This document shows, one piece after another, positions 16,766-26,591 of a DNA stretch of 64,000 nucleotides. The translations under genes and the position numbers were made by a program. The notes below the pieces were generated by a model. It did no database searches. It was not told the DNA's origin and was given only the letters and a program-made list of their open reading frames with translations. Each line of letters begins with the position of its first letter. The stretch's first letter is position 1. The stretch is taken from NCBI GenBank assembly GCA_937960645.1, contig CALGPJ010000006.1:82868-146867 (forward strand). Reading direction: 5' to 3'. The stretch comes from an uncultured Spirochaetia bacterium (GTDB taxonomy: Bacteria; Spirochaetota; Spirochaetia; JABEVK01).

Positions 16766-17413
16766 ATGAAATTCTCTACACCCCAAAAGAGATACGTGGT
16801 TTTCGAGGGACTGGATGGCGCCGGTACGACGACCCAGTGGAATCTGCTTCAATCCTGGATGCAACAAGAAGGTTACCCCTTTATGCCAGTCCGAGAACCG
16901 AGCCCCGGCCCGATCGGTCAACTTATCCGAAAGTTTCTATCCGGAAGTCCGCCGACAGATCAGGGCGTATTGGCACGATTGTTTGCGGCGGATCGTCGTC
17001 AGCAAATTTACGAACCCGGCGGTGTTTTGGAGAACCTTAAAAAGGATTCCTGGATCTTGTCGGACAGGAGTTTGGTTTCCAGCCTGGCTTATCAATCCCT
17101 GGTTTTGCCTTTCAAGACAATTTTGCGTCTCAACGAGGGAATTCCCTTGCCCGGAATGATTTTTTTTGTCGATGTTTCCGCCGACGTGGGGATGGACAGG
17201 GTGTTGGGCCGTAAAGATCAACTTGAAATTTTCGAAAAACGAGATGTCCAACAGCAGGTAAGGAAGAATTACCGGCGAGCGTTGAAATGGATCGGTCGGC
17301 AGGGAACAAATATCGTCTATCTTTCGGGCGCCGATTCCGTCGAAAGCATCCATGAAATCGTCAAAAAGACTTTCAAAAATTACATCGATGAACATCCCAT
17401 GAAAATCCGATAA
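16766..17413 (+). CDS. tmk: Thymidylate (dTMP) kinase
   Basis: The enzyme phosphorylates dTMP to dTDP. The 215-residue protein opens with KRYVVFEGLDGAGTTTQW, the thymidylate kinase P-loop region, and has the DR(S/Y) motif as SDRSLVSSLAYQ near residue 97. The usual P-loop lysine (GAGKTTQ) is replaced by threonine (GAGTTTQ). I believe this occurs in other spirochaete homologues, but could not check. The ATG at 16766 is chosen because the P-loop follows at the normal distance and a -10 box sits 8 bases upstream. Confidence 0.93.
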   Translation: MKFSTPQKRYVVFEGLDGAGTTTQWNLLQSWMQQEGYPFMPVREPSPGPIGQLIRKFLSGSPPTDQGVLARLFAADRRQQIYEPGGVLENLKKDSWILSDRSLVSSLAYQSLVLPFKTILRLNEGIPLPGMIFFVDVSADVGMDRVLGRKDQLEIFEKRDVQQQVRKNYRRALKWIGRQGTNIVYLSGADSVESIHEIVKKTFKNYIDEHPMKIR

Positions 17414-17420
17414 TGAAAAG

Positions 17421-18014
17421 GTGAAAAGGGCAGGAATACTGGGTTTGCTGTGTCTGGCGAGCCGCCTCTTCTCTTACGATATCCTTTACGCCGAACAATA
17501 CTATCGCATGGCGCATCGCCATTTGTACATGAATCCTGAACGTGCTGCCGAAAACATTTACTATCTGGAAAAAGCTCTCCGCGCCGATTTTGCCAATCCA
17601 CTCAATGCCCTGGCCAGGATACGCAACCCTCAGGAGTGGGAGCGGTACCGTTATTTGTTCCGTATGCACGTGGCACTGCGAATTATCGAAAATTATCTCC
17701 TCATGGCGAACTCCTTCGATAAGCAAGTCGCATATTTTTACAATTTTCCATGGAAACGAGAAAATCTCAGGAGTCTGGAGAGGGCTGAGACCTGGTATCG
17801 TTCCGCTCTCCACTACTGGGACGAAGCCGTACGCTGGTCTGAACGCGCCGAAGAGACGCCTACCTTCCATCTCGAGGAAATTCGTTTTTGGATCGATCAA
17901 TCACAAAGAATCAAGTCGGGTGAACTCGACTACGGACGCATCATTCAGCGGCACCTGGATCGGTTGGAGAGAGTCCGACGCGATTTCGAGGCCATGGACA
18001 GAAACACCTATTGA
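17421..18014 (+). CDS. Exported alpha-helical protein of unknown function
   Basis: The family was not recognised. The 197-residue protein has a short signal sequence (MKRAGILGLLCLASRLFS) followed by an all-helical, Tyr/Arg/Glu-rich chain. Its spacing of aromatic and small residues (ALRADFANPLNALARI; LERAETWYRSALHYW) recalls TPR-like helices. It starts with GTG 8 bases after the tmk stop and is probably co-transcribed with it. Its 3' end overlaps the convergent exoribonuclease gene by 7 bases. Confidence 0.75.
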   Translation: MKRAGILGLLCLASRLFSYDILYAEQYYRMAHRHLYMNPERAAENIYYLEKALRADFANPLNALARIRNPQEWERYRYLFRMHVALRIIENYLLMANSFDKQVAYFYNFPWKRENLRSLERAETWYRSALHYWDEAVRWSERAEETPTFHLEEIRFWIDQSQRIKSGELDYGRIIQRHLDRLERVRRDFEAMDRNTY

Positions 18015-19828
18015 CTTGAATCGACCGTCAGAAGCAAACGCTGGTACGCCAAATCGGCGCCTTGAAACCTTAGGATCAATTCGCTTTCGATGGGCGGCGG
18101 GTCGGGCAGATTGACCCTCGTTTCAAAGGCTGTCTCGGCAACTAATACAGTCACACTGTTTTTGTCTCTGTCCACCACGGTGGCCCTTACCCTCAAGTCG
18201 GGATTTTGCAAATGCCAGAGTAGGGTAAAATGGGTCCTGCTCAGCTTTTCGCATTTGCGATTATCTTGCAGCACAGGCTCGACCTCCGCAAGCCTGTGCT
18301 GCAAATCCTCATAAGACAGAGGCTTGTCCCCAAACAAATGCGCGCGGATTTGCTGATGGTTCACGAGGTCAAGGTAGCGGCGCAGGGGACTGGTGCATTG
18401 GCAGTATGATTCCAATCCTAAACCGAAGTGCGGTTTGGGCTGGAGGGAGTAACCCGCCCTTTTCATCACCCGCCTGATGGCCCACGCTCCCGACAAACCT
18501 TGAACTTGGGGCAGCTCTTCGGTAGCTTCCTGGTGGGCGTAAATCAGGGGAACCGCCTGATCTCGGCCCCAGTCAGCCACCAGCTCACCTGCCAGAATCA
18601 TCATCTCGGCGACCAGCGACCGGCTCAAATTGTTTTCCAGGGGAATCATCGCCACTCTTCCGTCCTGGCAACGTATTTTAACCTCGGGCAGTTGGATCCT
18701 CACCGCCCCTTTGGCCAGCCGGCGTCGTTGGTAGCGCAGGAGTTTATCTTTTAGGATATTCAAGTCTCCCTGAAGCCACCGGGGTTCGAACTCTTCGTAG
18801 CTGATTCGTGTGACATCGATGAGGGAATAAAACATGTCCTCCAGAAAAGGTTGACCCTCCTCATCGATATGAACCTGGAGGGTCAGGGCGGGCGAGGGGC
18901 TTTCCAGGCCCAGGCCATACCTCCGAATTACCTCCTCTCCCAGCATAGGGATCGTGGCCCACGGTAGGTACAGGGTTGCTGCCCTGGACCGGGCTGCATT
19001 ATCCGGATCGCTGTCTGGGAGAATCACTTCAGAAGGGTCGGCGATATGCAGAAAGAGTTTTCCTGCATCGAAGGAAAACGCATCGTCAGGGTCCTGGTTC
19101 CCAGAATCGTCCACGGCCCAGCTTGTCAGTCGGACGAGGTCACGCCGGCTTATCAACTTTTTTGGGATGGGTATGGGATACGATTTAGCCGGTTCGATGC
19201 ATAGGCCCAACCGCTCGGGCCAGGGGTCCCGTTGCCCGGACCAGAATCCGAGTTCCAGCAACAATCGATGGGCATCCTCCTGCGTTTCTTTGATGGCAAG
19301 ATCCCGAAGAATCCGGCAATGCTCACTTTTTCCCAAAGCGAACCGCTCGACCTCCGTCAGAAGCGCATGATCAACTTCCTGGAAATGACCCTTCCTGATT
19401 CGCTCCAAACTTTCACGATACTGAGCCACCTTGTGCGCTTTTTCCCTGGCGATGTTCCTGCGCTCCTCCCGCTGTTGCGCACTCAGGGGGACAAGGTGGT
19501 CCAGATCCCCTGTAAAGTAATCACTCAGCGCCTGATAAAGTTGCCACGCCTGGACAGGGTCCGGATTCACGAAACATAGCTCGGAAAGTTCTTTGAAGCT
19601 CACAACTTGTCCATCCAGGAGGGCCAGAGCCTCCTCGAGGTCAAGGGGTTCCGCTGTGGAATTGGTGACATCGTGGAGGTTGGTGAGCGGTCCCTCGTGG
19701 AGAAGGATCAGGTCCTTGGGACGGACTCTGAGCCGTTCCCCATCGACGGTTTCAATGCCGATCTTGTCATCGATGGAAATGACGAGGGATAATTTGGTTT
19801 TGTACAGGACAAGAGAACCTGTTTTCAT
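18008..19828 (-). CDS. RNB-domain exoribonuclease (RNase II/R family)
   Basis: The 606-residue protein contains the RNB catalytic core. DDSGNQDPDDAFSFD (about 275) supplies the metal-binding aspartates, and CTSPLRRYLDLVNHQQIR (about 510) is the conserved SP-RRY-DL motif. RNB enzymes degrade RNA 3' to 5'. The N-terminal region is not an obvious cold-shock pair and the C-terminal S1-like part is short, so I cannot choose between RNase II and RNase R. I take ATG 19828 (MKTGSLVLYKTKL) as the start; upstream in-frame codons extend into the divergent oppA leader. No Shine-Dalgarno is visible. Confidence 0.85.
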   Translation of the reverse strand: MKTGSLVLYKTKLSLVISIDDKIGIETVDGERLRVRPKDLILLHEGPLTNLHDVTNSTAEPLDLEEALALLDGQVVSFKELSELCFVNPDPVQAWQLYQALSDYFTGDLDHLVPLSAQQREERRNIAREKAHKVAQYRESLERIRKGHFQEVDHALLTEVERFALGKSEHCRILRDLAIKETQEDAHRLLLELGFWSGQRDPWPERLGLCIEPAKSYPIPIPKKLISRRDLVRLTSWAVDDSGNQDPDDAFSFDAGKLFLHIADPSEVILPDSDPDNAARSRAATLYLPWATIPMLGEEVIRRYGLGLESPSPALTLQVHIDEEGQPFLEDMFYSLIDVTRISYEEFEPRWLQGDLNILKDKLLRYQRRRLAKGAVRIQLPEVKIRCQDGRVAMIPLENNLSRSLVAEMMILAGELVADWGRDQAVPLIYAHQEATEELPQVQGLSGAWAIRRVMKRAGYSLQPKPHFGLGLESYCQCTSPLRRYLDLVNHQQIRAHLFGDKPLSYEDLQHRLAEVEPVLQDNRKCEKLSRTHFTLLWHLQNPDLRVRATVVDRDKNSVTVLVAETAFETRVNLPDPPPIESELILRFQGADLAYQRLLLTVDSSQ

Positions 19829-19874
19829 TATAAAATAGTTAGCGACAAACAAATGCTTTGTCCAGGAGGAATCG

Positions 19875-21671
19875 ATGAACAAGGTTTGTTGGATTTTCTT
19901 GCTGATGGCTCTCCTTGCCTGTGGCAGCGAGGACGAAATTGCCCTGGAAGATCTCCGCCAATTCCAGAACAACCCGGCACTTCAAGGAACCGTTTATCGC
20001 CCTGGAGGCCGCCCCTGGGAAATCGGTACCCCCGGAGGTACCTGGATCGCCAGCATCAACAACGACCCCAAGACCTTCAACACCCTCAATGCTCGGGACG
20101 GGGATACGGGTACCATCGTGGGGCTTCTTTACGAGTACCTGGCAGACTACGATCCTTACAAGAAAGAGTTTATTCCCAACCTTGCCGATTTCGAAATCGA
20201 AGCCAACGAGGCCGAGGATAAATTGGCTGTGCGTTTCACGCTCCGTGACGATCTTTACTGGACGTTGCCCGGCCAAACACGGGAACAGGGAGTCAAGATC
20301 ACCAGCGATGACGTGATCTTTTGGTACAACGAGATCGAAGGTGACAAAGACCTTCAGCAACCCGGTTACGCGGGTCGGCTGATCGAGATGCCGGACGGGT
20401 CCCAAAAGCCCATCACCATCGAAAAAATCGACGGGAGGAGTTTCCGATTCGTGTTTCCCAGGGTGATCGCCAATCCCGTGCTGAGTGTGAACATGAACTT
20501 CGGTCCTCGGTATATTTTCGAACCGGTAAAACGCACAAAAGGGAGTGCTGCCCTCCTGGACTTACAGAGCGTCGACACGGACCCGAAGACCCTGCCGTCG
20601 ATCGGGGCCTTTCACATCGTTTCGTACGAACCCGGCCTCCGAGTGGTGGCCCGCCGCAATCCGAACTACTGGCGTAAGGACGCCCAGGGTAACCCTGTCC
20701 CCTATATCGAAGAACTGGTGTTTCGCATCGTTCCCAACAAGGATACCGAATTCCTGATATTCAAGAATGGCGAGAAAGATGGCTACAGTGCCCGACCTGA
20801 GGATCTCAGCGAGCTTCTTTCCAAACAGGGGGCGGATTACACGGTGTACAATGGGGGGCGCTCTTTAGGTTCGGCCTTTGTGGCATTCAACCAACACCCT
20901 AAGGCGATGGATCCCGTGGTCTACAGCTGGATGGCACGCAAGAAGTTTCGTCAGGCGCTTTCCAGCCTTTTGAACAGGGAACGAATCGCTCAGACGGTAT
21001 ACCGGGGTCTGGCAGTTCCCGCCCACCACTTTTTTGCGATCGCCAACCCCATGTTCGATCCCGAAATCAAGCTCGAGTACACTTACAATCCGGAACGAGC
21101 CGTCCAACTCCTGGCCGAAGAGGGGTTCAAAAAGGATCAGAACGGGGTGATGCGTGATCCGGAAAATCGGCCGGTGGTCTTCGATATCATCGTCGGCATC
21201 GAGAACAACATCGGTGTGGACAGCATGAACATCTTTTCGGACGAACTCAAACAGGTCGGTATCGAGGGCAGGGTCAAACCCATCGATTTTCAAAAATTGG
21301 TCGAGATGCTTATCAATACCTACGATTGGCACGTGGCGACCGCTTCCCTGGGATCTAATTATTGGCCGGAGAGCGGCTCCAACGTGTGGCAATCGAGCGG
21401 CAACTTCCACCTCTGGCATCCCCTCCAGGATAAACCCGCGACAGACTGGGAAGCCCGTCTCGACGAACTGTACAACAAGGGTCGTTTTACCCTGGACCCC
21501 ACTCAACGTAAGGCCGTCTATGATGAATTCCAGCGTCTCATTTTGGAACAGGTTCCCCTGACCTACATCGTTCATCCGCTCAGCTTTTTGGCGGTTTACA
21601 ACAAGTGGGGAAACGTGGTTCACGACACCCTTCAAGGGTTGGACCTCAACTTCGTGTACCTGAAAAAATGA
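19875..21671 (+). CDS. oppA: Peptide ABC transporter substrate-binding lipoprotein
   Basis: The 598-residue protein is a family 5 extracellular solute-binding protein. A lipoprotein signal ends in LMALLAC (Cys at residue 16). The body has the family patterns FNTLNARDGDTG near the N-terminus, VRFTLRDDLYW and ITSDDVIFWYNEI, and RRNPNYWR. It should bind oligopeptides in the periplasm and deliver them to the permeases encoded downstream. AGGAGG lies 5 bases before the ATG, and TATAAAAT (19829-19836) is a possible -10. Confidence 0.92.
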   Translation: MNKVCWIFLLMALLACGSEDEIALEDLRQFQNNPALQGTVYRPGGRPWEIGTPGGTWIASINNDPKTFNTLNARDGDTGTIVGLLYEYLADYDPYKKEFIPNLADFEIEANEAEDKLAVRFTLRDDLYWTLPGQTREQGVKITSDDVIFWYNEIEGDKDLQQPGYAGRLIEMPDGSQKPITIEKIDGRSFRFVFPRVIANPVLSVNMNFGPRYIFEPVKRTKGSAALLDLQSVDTDPKTLPSIGAFHIVSYEPGLRVVARRNPNYWRKDAQGNPVPYIEELVFRIVPNKDTEFLIFKNGEKDGYSARPEDLSELLSKQGADYTVYNGGRSLGSAFVAFNQHPKAMDPVVYSWMARKKFRQALSSLLNRERIAQTVYRGLAVPAHHFFAIANPMFDPEIKLEYTYNPERAVQLLAEEGFKKDQNGVMRDPENRPVVFDIIVGIENNIGVDSMNIFSDELKQVGIEGRVKPIDFQKLVEMLINTYDWHVATASLGSNYWPESGSNVWQSSGNFHLWHPLQDKPATDWEARLDELYNKGRFTLDPTQRKAVYDEFQRLILEQVPLTYIVHPLSFLAVYNKWGNVVHDTLQGLDLNFVYLKK

Positions 21672-22750
21672 CGATGCTGGGATCCTGGGCAAAAAAACTT
21701 ATGGCTACCCTGGACTCCTTCCAGCGACGATACCCCCTGGGGTTCTACGTTGGCCGCAGGTCTGTGGGCATCTTCGCCATGCTGTTTCTCCTGGGCTTTG
21801 CCGTTTTTGGATTGATGAGCCTCGCACCGGGGGACATCGTCGACTCCTACGTCAAGTCCCAGATGTTTCTGGATCCGAATTTTCGTCGGGCCGACAATCA
21901 GTACACCGAGGAAATGGTGAAGACTTTCAAGGCCCGGCTCGGTCTGGACCGTCCCTTTTACGAGCAATATTTTCGCTGGATCGGCAGGGTCTTTCAGGGG
22001 GACCTGGGGCGGTCCTTGATTTCGCGGGCTCCCGTGAGCTTTCTCATCGCGGACAGGATGCGCAACAGCCTCATCCTCAACCTGATCAGTTTGGTTTTGC
22101 TGAGTGTGGCAAGCTTCGCCCTGGCCCTCTGGCTGGCAACCAAGGCAGGGACCGCCCTGGACTATGTTGCGGGCTTTGTCGGCCTTTTTTTCAACGCCTT
22201 CCCTTCCCTCTTGCTATTAATTCTGTTTCAGCTCTTTGCCGCCACAACCCAGATTTTTCCCGTCACTGCCTATCCCACGCATATCACGTTCGACGAGAAT
22301 CCCCTGGCCTTCAGTTTCAGCTACCTCCACCACATTGCCCTTCCACTTCTGGCCGCCTTTGTCGGGGGAGTGGGTGCCACCATGCGGGTGGTGAGGGCAA
22401 CCATGCTGGACCAGCTCGGTCAGCCTTATATCACGGCGCTGCGGTCCCGCGGGATTCCCGAGGGGCGAATCACCTTTGTGCATGCGTTCCGAAACGCGGT
22501 CAATCCGTTCATCACCTCGAGTGCCAACCTCCTCGCCAGCCTCTTTTCGGGTAGCCTGATCCTCGAAATTATTTTCAGTTACCCGGGTTTGGGCCGTCTG
22601 ATGTACGAGGCGGTGATCCAGGAGGATATCAACCTGGTCGTCACCAACATGATGTTCGTGAGTTTTCTGGTGCTCGTGGGCATGTTGATTTCCGATATCA
22701 TGCTGGCCATCGTGGATCCAAGAATCAAGTATTCCGGCAAGGTGGCCTGA
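21668..22750 (+). CDS. oppB: Peptide ABC transporter permease (OppB-like)
   Basis: The 360-residue inner-membrane permease has about six hydrophobic helices. The coupling-helix region YITALRSRGIPEGRITFVHAFRNAVNPFI is split here by the family EAA-type pattern (residues about 256-284). The segment FRWIGRVFQGDLGRSLISRAP is typical of OppB/DppB. The start ATG 21668 overlaps the oppA stop (ATGA). It pairs with the OppC-like protein. Confidence 0.92.
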   Translation: MTMLGSWAKKLMATLDSFQRRYPLGFYVGRRSVGIFAMLFLLGFAVFGLMSLAPGDIVDSYVKSQMFLDPNFRRADNQYTEEMVKTFKARLGLDRPFYEQYFRWIGRVFQGDLGRSLISRAPVSFLIADRMRNSLILNLISLVLLSVASFALALWLATKAGTALDYVAGFVGLFFNAFPSLLLLILFQLFAATTQIFPVTAYPTHITFDENPLAFSFSYLHHIALPLLAAFVGGVGATMRVVRATMLDQLGQPYITALRSRGIPEGRITFVHAFRNAVNPFITSSANLLASLFSGSLILEIIFSYPGLGRLMYEAVIQEDINLVVTNMMFVSFLVLVGMLISDIMLAIVDPRIKYSGKVA

Positions 22751-23811
22751 TGAAACGATTTTGGGACAACCTGCGGAAAAGTCCCCTGGCGATGGGATCC
22801 CTCCTCGTCCTGGTTGTGCTCTACCTCCTCATGCTGTTCGCAGAGTTCCTCGCTCCCTACGATCACAACCGCTTGTTCCGAGAACACGTCTACTCTCCTC
22901 CCAACCTGATCTGGCACAGTTCGAAACTGGGGTTCGGACCCCAGGTCCAGCGCCATGCTCTGGTGGAGCCCTTGACTTTCCGGTATTCGCGAGTTCGTGG
23001 GGAGCAATACCCCATTGTGTGGTTTCCGAAGGTCGAGCCCTACCGGATTTGGGGTCTGATCCCCGTGGACAGGAAACTCTTCGGCTCCGAGGCCGAACCC
23101 GTGTTTTTGATGGGGGCGGATGGTTTGGGACGCGACGTTTTTAGCCGTATTCTCGCGGGAAGCCGGATCAGCCTCTCGGTAGGTTTTTTTGCCAGCTTCA
23201 TCTCCTTATTTTTTGCCCTCAGCCTGGGTGGTTTGGCAGGCTATCACGGGGGATTCATCGATGGTCTGGTAATGCGGATCAGCGAGTTCCTGATCTTGAT
23301 TCCGGGACTCTATCTTCTCCTGTTCCTGCGGTCGTTGATCAGCCGGGACCTCGACCCCGGCCAGAGCTATGTTCTCATTACCCTGGTCCTGAGTCTGCTG
23401 GGCTGGCCCGGGACCGCCCGCATGATCCGCGGTTTGGTTCACAGCATCAAACACGAAGACTTCGTTCTCGATGCTCGACTTTCGGGGATGCCCGTATTTG
23501 TCATTCTTTGGAAACTCATCATCCCGCAGATGAGTTCTCTGCTGATCGTCAGTTTCACCCTGGGGATCCCGGGGTTCATTCTCAGCGAAACCGTCTTGAG
23601 TTACCTGGGGTTGGGGATCGCCGATCCGGCCGTGAGCTGGGGAAGCATGATCAGCCGGGACCTGACATCTCTTCGTGTCCTTCAGCAACACCCCTGGCTG
23701 TTCTGGCCGGGATTGTTCCTGATCGTGACCAGCCTTGCCTTCACCTTCCTCGGCGAGTGGCTGCGGGATTGGCTGGATCCCTGGCATACTCTTTCCCGGA
23801 GCCTGGAATGA
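22750..23811 (+). CDS. oppC: Peptide ABC transporter permease (OppC-like)
   Basis: The 353-residue permease has an N-terminal helix (LLVLVVLYLLMLFAEFLAPY), then GADGLGRDVFSRILAGSRIS, the OppC/DppC hallmark, at about 124-143. The EAA coupling region LSGMPVFVILWKLIIPQM is around residue 245. An insertion of about 60 residues between the first helix and the DGLGRD motif is longer than in E. coli DppC. The start overlaps the oppB stop by one base. Confidence 0.92.
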   Translation: MKRFWDNLRKSPLAMGSLLVLVVLYLLMLFAEFLAPYDHNRLFREHVYSPPNLIWHSSKLGFGPQVQRHALVEPLTFRYSRVRGEQYPIVWFPKVEPYRIWGLIPVDRKLFGSEAEPVFLMGADGLGRDVFSRILAGSRISLSVGFFASFISLFFALSLGGLAGYHGGFIDGLVMRISEFLILIPGLYLLLFLRSLISRDLDPGQSYVLITLVLSLLGWPGTARMIRGLVHSIKHEDFVLDARLSGMPVFVILWKLIIPQMSSLLIVSFTLGIPGFILSETVLSYLGLGIADPAVSWGSMISRDLTSLRVLQQHPWLFWPGLFLIVTSLAFTFLGEWLRDWLDPWHTLSRSLE

Positions 23812-24773
23812 AACTACTGGAAGTGAAGAACCTTCAGGTCAGTTTCCATACCTCACAAGGTAAATTGCGAGCGGTTCGCGGTGTGGACTTCGATCTCGAA
23901 GCAGGAGAGTGCCTCGGTCTGGTCGGTGAGAGTGGTTGCGGCAAAAGCGTCACGGCCCTGAGTCTCCTGGGTCTGCTGCCTGGCATTGCCGAGGTTCAGG
24001 GGGAAATTCTCTGGCAGGGGCAAAAGGTCACCCAATGGGATCAGAAAAAATGGCGGGATTTTCGAGGAAAAGAAGCGGCGATGATCTTTCAGGAGCCCGG
24101 CCGCAGCTTTGATCCGCTGACGACTGTCGAGGCGAATTTCCGGGAAGCCCTGCTTGCTCACCGACCTGAAATGCCTAAGGCCGAAATTCGGCGGGTGACT
24201 CTTGATCTTTTGTATCAGGTTAAAATCCCCGATCCGGAACGAAGATTGGGCAACTACCCCCATCAGTTCAGCGGCGGGATGCTGCAACGTCTCATGATTG
24301 CCCTTGCCCTGGTTCACCGCCCCAGCCTGCTTTTGGCCGACGAACCGACTACGGCCCTGGATGTCACAATTCAAAATCAGATTATTCAATTATTGAAAGA
24401 ATTACAGCAAAATTATCGCCTCTCCATCATTTTCATCACGCACAATCTCGCCCTTCTCAAAAACTTCGCTCATCGGATCATTGTGCTGTACAACGGTCTG
24501 GTGATGGAAGAAGGGGCCACCGATGAATTGTTGTACCGTCCCAGACATCCCTACTCGCGTTTGCTTCTGGATTCCTTGATCAAACGAGGCGACCGCCATG
24601 AATCCCGTCCCTTACCGTCGGTCCAGGGGCAGCCTCCCGACCCCCTGCTTGTCGTTCCGGGTTGTCCATTCGCCGCACGCTGCCCCCTGCGCGAGGATGC
24701 CTGTGAACAGTCCCTTCCAGAATTGAAAAACAGATTGAGGTGTGCCGTCATCAACAGAGGTGAGCATGCTTGA
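23808..24773 (+). CDS. oppD: Peptide ABC transporter ATP-binding protein (OppD-like)
   Basis: The 321-residue ATPase has Walker A GESGCGKS, the signature FSGGMLQR, Walker B LLLADEPTTALD and a switch His in FITHNL. The C-terminal oligopeptide-transporter extension carries cysteines (CPFAARCPLREDAC), which in this family can coordinate an iron-sulfur cluster. The start ATG 23808 overlaps oppC (ATGA), with GGAG 6 bases upstream. Confidence 0.93.
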   Translation: MKLLEVKNLQVSFHTSQGKLRAVRGVDFDLEAGECLGLVGESGCGKSVTALSLLGLLPGIAEVQGEILWQGQKVTQWDQKKWRDFRGKEAAMIFQEPGRSFDPLTTVEANFREALLAHRPEMPKAEIRRVTLDLLYQVKIPDPERRLGNYPHQFSGGMLQRLMIALALVHRPSLLLADEPTTALDVTIQNQIIQLLKELQQNYRLSIIFITHNLALLKNFAHRIIVLYNGLVMEEGATDELLYRPRHPYSRLLLDSLIKRGDRHESRPLPSVQGQPPDPLLVVPGCPFAARCPLREDACEQSLPELKNRLRCAVINRGEHA

Positions 24774-25563
24774 AGTCAAAGATCTTTCCAAGAGTTACCC
24801 TCTCCATTCGGGTTTCTTCGCGCCCTTGTCGGAGTTCGTTCACGCAGTCAAGAACGTCAGTTTTCGGATCCAACGAGGAGAGATCTATGGTCTGGTGGGA
24901 GAATCCGGCAGCGGCAAAACGACGATCGCCCGGATGTTGGTCCGTCTGGTCGAGCCCACATCCGGCGCGATCCTCTATACCGATCCGAGCTCCAGGGTTT
25001 GGGACATTGGAAATGCCGAGGGCGAGGTTCTCAAAAGGTGGCGCGCACGGGCCCGCTACGTGTTCCAGGATCCCGCCCGAAGTCTCAACCCCTGGCAAAG
25101 CATCCGGGACATCTTGGTTCAGGCAGCCAAATACATTCGAAAAGACCTTTCACCGACCGAGCTCCTGGAACGAGCCAAAGATTTGATGGTCAGGGTGGGG
25201 CTCCGGGTCAGCGACCTCGAGAGGCGGCCCGTGGATTTTTCCGGGGGGCAACGGCAGCGAATCAGCATCGCCCGGGCTCTGATGTCTGAACCGGAGCTTT
25301 TGATCTGCGACGAGGTGGTGAGTGCCCTCGACGTGAGCATTCAGGCCCAAATCCTCCGACTGCTTTTAGAATTGCGGGAAAAACTGCACCTCACCCTCAT
25401 CTTCATCGCCCACGATTTGGCGGTCGTGCATTACCTCTGTGACAGGGTTGCCGTCCTTCGTGAAGGAGAGCTGGTGGAAGAAGGCGATCCTCGACAGATA
25501 TTGCAACACCCAAAACACGAATATACCCAGGCCCTGATTGCCTCTGTTCCATCGATCGACTAA
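24766..25563 (+). CDS. oppF: Peptide ABC transporter ATP-binding protein (OppF-like)
   Basis: The 265-residue ATPase has Walker A GESGSGKT, the signature FSGGQRQR, Walker B LLICDEVVSALD and switch His in FIAHDL. It lacks the long cysteine-bearing C-terminus of OppD, ending soon after HPKHEYTQALIASVPS. The start ATG 24766 (MLEVKDLSKSYPL) is preceded by GAGG and overlaps oppD by 8 bases. The last codons overlap the convergent queA stop by 4 bases. Confidence 0.93.
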   Translation: MLEVKDLSKSYPLHSGFFAPLSEFVHAVKNVSFRIQRGEIYGLVGESGSGKTTIARMLVRLVEPTSGAILYTDPSSRVWDIGNAEGEVLKRWRARARYVFQDPARSLNPWQSIRDILVQAAKYIRKDLSPTELLERAKDLMVRVGLRVSDLERRPVDFSGGQRQRISIARALMSEPELLICDEVVSALDVSIQAQILRLLLELREKLHLTLIFIAHDLAVVHYLCDRVAVLREGELVEEGDPRQILQHPKHEYTQALIASVPSID

Positions 25564-26591
25564 CGGGGATCGAAGAGCATCGCATCCCCGTAACTGAAAA
25601 ACCGATACTCTTTTTGAATCGCCTCCTGGTACGTATCCAAAACGAGCTTCAGACCGGCCAGAGCGGCCACCAACAAGAGGAGGGTGCTTCCCGGCGTGTG
25701 GAAATTGGTCAGAAGGAAGCGGGTCACCCGAAATGCGTAACCCGGATGGATGAACAAATCCGTGTTACCGCGTTTGGGCTGGAAGCGGCCTTCAGCCTCG
25801 ACGGCAGATTCCAGGGTACGAAGGCTGGTGGTTCCCACCGCGAGGATGGGACGCTCTTCGTCCAGAGCCTTGTTGAGGGCCAGAGCCGTGGAAGGCGGCA
25901 CCTCGTACTCTTCGGTGTGCATACGGTGCTGCGTCACGTCGTGGGTGCGAATCGGAAGAAAGGTGCCCAGGCCCACGTGGAGTGTCACCGCGGCAATTTC
26001 GATTCCCGTTTCTTGCATCTTGGTGAGGATTTCCGGGGTAAAATGGAGGCCAGCGGTGGGGGCTGCCGAGCTCCCCGGAATCTCCGCATAAACCGTTTGA
26101 TACCGTGTTTCATCATCCGGCCGGTCTTCTCGTTTCATGTAGGGAGGCAGGGGAACGTGCCCATACTGTTGAAAAAAAACTTCATCGACAGGGTCGGAAA
26201 ATGATCCGATCCAAAGCTCTCTTTCTCGATACTTCAAGGTGAATACCCGGCCCTCCGGAGCTTGAAACATTTCGCCTGGTTTTTTTCGGGATGCCCTGGG
26301 CAGGAGAACGGCCCAACTCTTCCGTTCGGCATCGTGGGGATGACTGAAAAGGACCGATACTTCTTTTCCACGATCATCGACCAGGACAAGTCGTGATTTG
26401 CGTACCTTGCTGTTGTTGACGATGCACAGAGTTCCCCTGTCCAGGATTTGGGTGATTTCGGAAAAGTGCCGATGGCTTCGTTTGCCCGTTTTGGTGGACA
26501 AAACTAGAAGTCTGTCGTCACCGCGCCGCTCGCTTGGCCTGTCGGCGATCAGATGTGGGGGAAGGTCAAAAGAGATGTCCTTGAGGGTCAT
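25560..26591 (-). CDS. queA: tRNA preQ1 ribosyltransferase-isomerase QueA
   Basis: QueA transfers and rearranges the ribosyl part of SAM onto preQ1-tRNA during queuosine synthesis. The 343-residue protein has the family start [16 protein letters not shown], then [44 protein letters not shown] and [16 protein letters not shown]. The ATG at 26591 is chosen because AGGAG lies 6 bases upstream and the conserved N-terminus starts there. It overlaps the ruvB end by 26 bases and is the last gene of the ruv operon. Confidence 0.96.
   Translation of the reverse strand: MTLKDISFDLPPHLIADRPSERRGDDRLLVLSTKTGKRSHRHFSEITQILDRGTLCIVNNSKVRKSRLVLVDDRGKEVSVLFSHPHDAERKSWAVLLPRASRKKPGEMFQAPEGRVFTLKYRERELWIGSFSDPVDEVFFQQYGHVPLPPYMKREDRPDDETRYQTVYAEIPGSSAAPTAGLHFTPEILTKMQETGIEIAAVTLHVGLGTFLPIRTHDVTQHRMHTEEYEVPPSTALALNKALDEERPILAVGTTSLRTLESAVEAEGRFQPKRGNTDLFIHPGYAFRVTRFLLTNFHTPGSTLLLLVAALAGLKLVLDTYQEAIQKEYRFFSYGDAMLFDPR

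Noticed and set aside
19829-19874. Leaderless start for the RNB exoribonuclease
   Set aside because: Bases 7-8 upstream of ATG 19828 read TAACTA/CTAACT, a poor -10 match, so the pattern seen at other genes is not supported here.
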